From Candidatus Melainabacteria bacterium (GTDB lineage: Bacteria > Cyanobacteriota > Vampirovibrionia > 2-02-FULL-35-15), in NCBI GenBank assembly GCA_023250205.1, contig JAHFBE010000021.1:1-36937 (forward strand): a stretch of 36,937 bases of DNA, in the 5' to 3' direction. A program made the translations under genes and the position numbers. Under the pieces are notes generated by a model. It worked only from the letters and a program-made list of their open reading frames with translations, was not told the origin of the DNA and made no database searches. Of this stretch, positions 32,710-36,937 are shown piece after piece. Position 1 is the first letter of the stretch, and each line of letters starts with the position of its first letter.

Positions 32710-33996
32710 ATGCCAGTTGTAGCTAATAGTTTTAATATAAAAGAACAAATTGTTGAAATAGATAATTTACAAAGCTTTCAATGGAATAAGGTTTTACAGT
32801 CGATTCTTGATAAGAATAAATCTGAAAATCAATATTTAATCAAATTAAATCTTGTTAAAACTACAAAAGAAAAATTGTATTTTAATACTGTTTTTGTAGA
32901 AGGGTTAAAAAGTTTTATTAATGAATCATTTAAGTATAACCATGAGCTGCAATCCACGAATTGCGATCCACAATTAACTTGTTTAATTATTCCGACCGGT
33001 ATCGGTGCTGCATTTGGAGGTTATGCTGGCGATGCTAACCCGTTAGCAAAAGTTTTTGCTAATAAGAGCAAATATCTTCTTACACATCCAAATGTTGTTA
33101 ATGGAGCAGTTTTAAGTGATCCACCTTCAAATTTAATTTATTTAGAAGGGTTCTTTTTAGATCAATTCTTGCTTGGACAAATTAGTATCGTTCCAAAAAA
33201 TAAAAATAAAATTGGAGTGATTTTTGACAGTTCAATTTCCAGGGAAAGACTTGACTGTGAAGTAAATGTTCTAAATGCTTTAAATGCATTTTATGGTTGT
33301 GAGATTGTTGGTTGGACATTAACAGAAAAGCCTTTAAAAGTTATACCGGAGATAAATAAATTTGGGTTTTCTACTGGAAAGGTTGAAAATATTGAATCCC
33401 TTGTAACAAAAGGACTTATTTTGAAAGAAGCTGGAGCAACTGCACTTGCTGTTTGCTGTGTTATACCAGATCTTGAATTGAACAGTAACTATACCTCAGG
33501 TTCTGGAATTGATCCTATTGGTGGAATAGAGTCTCTAATTTCACGTATTGTCTCAGCAAGTACTGGATTGGTTTCTGCACATGCCCCGATTTTAGTTTCA
33601 AATGAAAATGTTGATTATAATAAACTGTCTCCGTTATCTGCGGCAGAATATATAGCTCAGACATTTCTCCCTTCAGTAATTTCTGGCTTACGTTTTGCTC
33701 CGCAGATAATGTTAAAAGCTTCTTCTGATTCTCTATCTGTAAAAAATGTCTCAGATATCATTGTTCCATATAGTGCGTTTGGTAGTCCCGGAGTATTTTA
33801 TATGAATGAAGTCTTTAAAAATGTGACTTTAATTAAGGAAAATGAAACTTGTTTAGAAGTTAACCCAGCTCATCTAAATATTAACTTTAAAGTTATCGAT
33901 AAGTATTTAGATTTGATAAATAGTAAAGAACTTGAAAAGTCCTCTATTAATCCGCTTGTTTTAAATAGACCTGTTAATAAAATCCCAAGAATATAA
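32710..33996 (+). CDS. DUF3326-family protein
   Basis: 428 aa. The core CLIIPTGIGAAFGGYAGDAN (about 94-113), LLTHPNVVNGAVLSDPPSNL and YLEGFFLDQFLLGQISIVP followed by NKIGVIFDSSIS match DUF3326, a family conserved in Cyanobacteria and plants without an assigned function. The later SGSGIDPIGGIESLISR, SAHAPILVSN and PYSAFGSPGVFYMNE also look strongly conserved. The N-terminal 90 residues are extra compared with the core domain. No membrane helix. It follows the secreted repeat-protein gene by 6 bp and ends 1 bp before argG on the other strand. Confidence 0.85.
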   Translation: MPVVANSFNIKEQIVEIDNLQSFQWNKVLQSILDKNKSENQYLIKLNLVKTTKEKLYFNTVFVEGLKSFINESFKYNHELQSTNCDPQLTCLIIPTGIGAAFGGYAGDANPLAKVFANKSKYLLTHPNVVNGAVLSDPPSNLIYLEGFFLDQFLLGQISIVPKNKNKIGVIFDSSISRERLDCEVNVLNALNAFYGCEIVGWTLTEKPLKVIPEINKFGFSTGKVENIESLVTKGLILKEAGATALAVCCVIPDLELNSNYTSGSGIDPIGGIESLISRIVSASTGLVSAHAPILVSNENVDYNKLSPLSAAEYIAQTFLPSVISGLRFAPQIMLKASSDSLSVKNVSDIIVPYSAFGSPGVFYMNEVFKNVTLIKENETCLEVNPAHLNINFKVIDKYLDLINSKELEKSSINPLVLNRPVNKIPRI

Positions 33997-33997
33997 T

Positions 33998-35332
<1,335 letters not shown>

Positions 35333-35356
35333 CTACAATCTGATAGAATATCATAC

Positions 35357-36100
35357 ATGAAAGACTTACTGACAAAGAGTAATGCCAGGGAAGAAGAAAA
35401 GAGAATAATTCCTGCCCATATAGCCATAATCATGGATGGTAACAGGCGTTGGGCTAAGGATAAGAATCTTCCTTCAATGTTTGGACACAAAGAAGGAGTT
35501 CAGGCATTAAAGAAGATTACTCGATATGCAAATGATATTCTTGGTGTTAAATATTTAACTGTATATGCTTTTTCTACTGAGAACTGGAATAGAAAAAAAG
35601 AAGAAGTTGATTTTTTAATGTTTCTTGTTCAGGATGCACTTCAAAAAGAAATCAATGAAATGCACTCTGAAAATGTAAGAATAAGGTTTATTGGTTTTTA
35701 TAAAGAACTTCCAGGTTCTCTTCCTAAAATATTAAATGATGCAATGGAAAAAACAAAAAATAATACCGGGATAAATTTGAATGTGGCATTGAATTATGGA
35801 AGCAGAGCGGAAATAGCAAATGCAGTGAAAGAGATTGCAAAAAAAATAAAATTAGATGAAATTAAAATAGATGATATTACTCCAGAGTTAATAAATGCAA
35901 ATTTACTTACAAAGGATATTCCTGATCCTGAACTTTTAATCAGAACTGGTGGTGAGCTTAGAATTAGTAATTATCTCTTATGGCAGTGTGCTTATACTGA
36001 GTTCTATTCTACAGAAGCTTTGTGGCCTGCATTTGATACAAATGAGCTTGAAAAAGCGATTAATGAGTTTAATAAAAGACAGAGAAGATTTGGGGTTTAA
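35357..36100 (+). CDS. uppS: isoprenyl transferase (undecaprenyl diphosphate synthase)
   Basis: 247 aa. A cis-prenyltransferase that elongates farnesyl diphosphate with IPP to the C55 carrier. Motifs are [18 protein letters not shown] (catalytic Asp27), [60 protein letters not shown] and [15 protein letters not shown]. It supplies the lipid carrier recycled by uppP at 20651. It ends tail-to-tail with prfA in a TTAA. Confidence 0.95.
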   Translation: MKDLLTKSNAREEEKRIIPAHIAIIMDGNRRWAKDKNLPSMFGHKEGVQALKKITRYANDILGVKYLTVYAFSTENWNRKKEEVDFLMFLVQDALQKEINEMHSENVRIRFIGFYKELPGSLPKILNDAMEKTKNNTGINLNVALNYGSRAEIANAVKEIAKKIKLDEIKIDDITPELINANLLTKDIPDPELLIRTGGELRISNYLLWQCAYTEFYSTEALWPAFDTNELEKAINEFNKRQRRFGV

Positions 36101-36937
36101 ACTAAAGTTTGTAATTGTTGCTTTTGATCTTCTGCTATGCAAGCTTCTATTACAGGGTCTAAATCACCTTCTAAGGCAGTATCTAATGTAAAATTCTCAT
36201 TTAATCTGTGATCTGTAATTCTATTATCTTTGAAATTATAAGTTCTTATCTTTTCACTTCTATCTCCAGTTCCTACCTGCATTTTACGCTTTGCATAGAT
36301 TTCTTTTTGTTGCTTTTGTAATTCCATGTCATAAAGCCTTGATCTTAGTAACTGAAGTCCTTTGTTTTTGTTTTGAAGCTGACTTCTTTCTTCTGTACAA
36401 TGCACCATCAGTCCACTTGGTTTGTGAACTATTCTTACAGCAGTTTCCACCTTGTTTACGTTTTGCCCGCCAGCACCACCAGATCTCATAGTGGTGATTT
36501 CAAGATCGTTAGGATCTAGTTTTACATCCACTTCATCTACTTCAGGCATTACAGCTACAGTTATAGTGCTGGTATGAACTCTTCCGGAAGCTTCTGTTAA
36601 AGGTACTCTCTGAACTCTGTGTACTCCTGATTCAAATTTTAGTTTACTGTAGACATTCTCGCCGTTCATTTCTATAACGACAAGTTTGTATCCGCTTATA
36701 TCTCCCTGATTAGCATCTACGATTTTTGTACTCCAGCCTTGCTTATCTGCGTATCTTGTGTACATTCTAAGTAAGTCTCCGGCAAATATTGCTGACTCTT
36801 CACCACCAGCAGCAGCGCGAATTTCAAGCATAATATCTTTCTCATCATTTGGATCTTTTGGTAGAAGTAAGATTCTAAGCCTGTTTTCAATTCCTTCTAT
36901 TTCTTTTACAATTTCTTCAATCTCTAATTTAGCCATT
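36097..36937 (-). CDS. prfA: peptide chain release factor 1, 3' part (5' end beyond the window)
   Basis: 280 codons are visible, and a full RF1 is about 360 aa. The ATG at 36936 is internal, since about 80 N-terminal residues of domain 1 are missing. Present are the PxT codon-recognition tripeptide as PLT ([10 protein letters not shown]), with the catalytic GGQ in [12 protein letters not shown]. The motifs [40 protein letters not shown] and [20 protein letters not shown] also follow. The C-terminal part resembles cyanobacterial RF1 most closely. RF1 reads UAA and UAG. Confidence 0.93.
   Translation of the reverse strand, partial: MAKLEIEEIVKEIEGIENRLRILLLPKDPNDEKDIMLEIRAAAGGEESAIFAGDLLRMYTRYADKQGWSTKIVDANQGDISGYKLVVIEMNGENVYSKLKFESGVHRVQRVPLTEASGRVHTSTITVAVMPEVDEVDVKLDPNDLEITTMRSGGAGGQNVNKVETAVRIVHKPSGLMVHCTEERSQLQNKNKGLQLLRSRLYDMELQKQQKEIYAKRKMQVGTGDRSEKIRTYNFKDNRITDHRLNENFTLDTALEGDLDPVIEACIAEDQKQQLQTLV

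Noticed and set aside
36934-36936. ATG at 36936 as the start of prfA
   Set aside because: It lies inside the conserved domain 1 of RF1; about 80 residues are missing compared with the family.

Overview
The window is AT-rich, gene-dense bacterial chromosome with about 42 protein genes, one tRNA gene, two composite inverted-repeat elements and very short intergenic gaps. No insertion sequence, prophage, CRISPR array, rRNA or defence island was seen. The gene content points to a diderm relative of Cyanobacteria without photosynthesis genes here, for example a Melainabacteria/Vampirovibrionia-type lineage. The support is a DUF3326 protein, a DUF4330 protein, an IctB-type member of the O-antigen ligase superfamily, a YvcK with two N-terminal membrane helices, and a release factor 1 whose C-terminal half reads like the cyanobacterial protein. 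This placement rests on recalled family patterns, not on a search. LPS-type glycosyltransferases (GT9 heptosyltransferase, ArnT-like) and a GspC/PilP-like protein support an outer membrane.

Layout. 1-1.6 kb: end of an ECF sigma factor gene, an overlapping zinc-finger anti-sigma candidate, and a convergent GspC/PilP-like membrane protein. 1.7-4.1 kb: ftsE-ftsX-ispE. 4.3-6.0 kb: an unrecognised protein tail-to-tail with a left-handed beta-helix acyltransferase. 6.1-7.8 kb (minus): a stand-alone RapZ C-terminal domain overlapping yvcK. 8.0-15.6 kb (plus): lepA, an ArnT-like glycosyltransferase, a PHP phosphatase, a 99-bp palindromic repeat, GT9 heptosyltransferase, rseP, purE, tadA. 15.6-19.9 kb: a secreted TIM-barrel-like protein, tRNA-Arg(CCT), miaA overlapping tsaD tail-to-tail, and an MtfA-like metallopeptidase. 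20-22.1 kb: trmD-uppP-frr. 22.1-25.4 kb: gcvT, a small unknown gene, thiO, nrdR. 25.4-27.6 kb (minus): gpmI followed by a membrane protein. 27.66-27.78 kb: second repeat. 27.8-30.6 kb (minus): DUF4330, IctB-like, rsfS and a half-size purine nucleoside phosphorylase-like protein. 30.6-37 kb: alpha/beta hydrolase, a 64-aa protein, NadR-like kinase, a secreted 94-aa repeat protein, DUF3326, argG, uppS and the 3' part of prfA.

Functionally the region is dominated by translation and tRNA modification (lepA, tadA, miaA, tsaD, trmD, frr, rsfS, prfA, tRNA-Arg) and by envelope and undecaprenyl metabolism (ftsEX, ispE, uppP, uppS, glycosyltransferases, rseP, yvcK). Individual metabolic enzymes (purE, gcvT, thiO, gpmI, argG) are scattered between them.

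I found no clear new multi-gene system. The points most worth a second look are single-protein oddities: the domain-only RapZ, the half-size PNP-like partner of rsfS, the Cys-rich MtfA-like peptidase, the KALxWY-repeat secreted peptide, the altered Walker A of MiaA and the widened zinc knuckle of NrdR. One architectural oddity joins them: every convergent gene pair nearly touches or overlaps, and five of ten share one 4-bp palindromic double stop.
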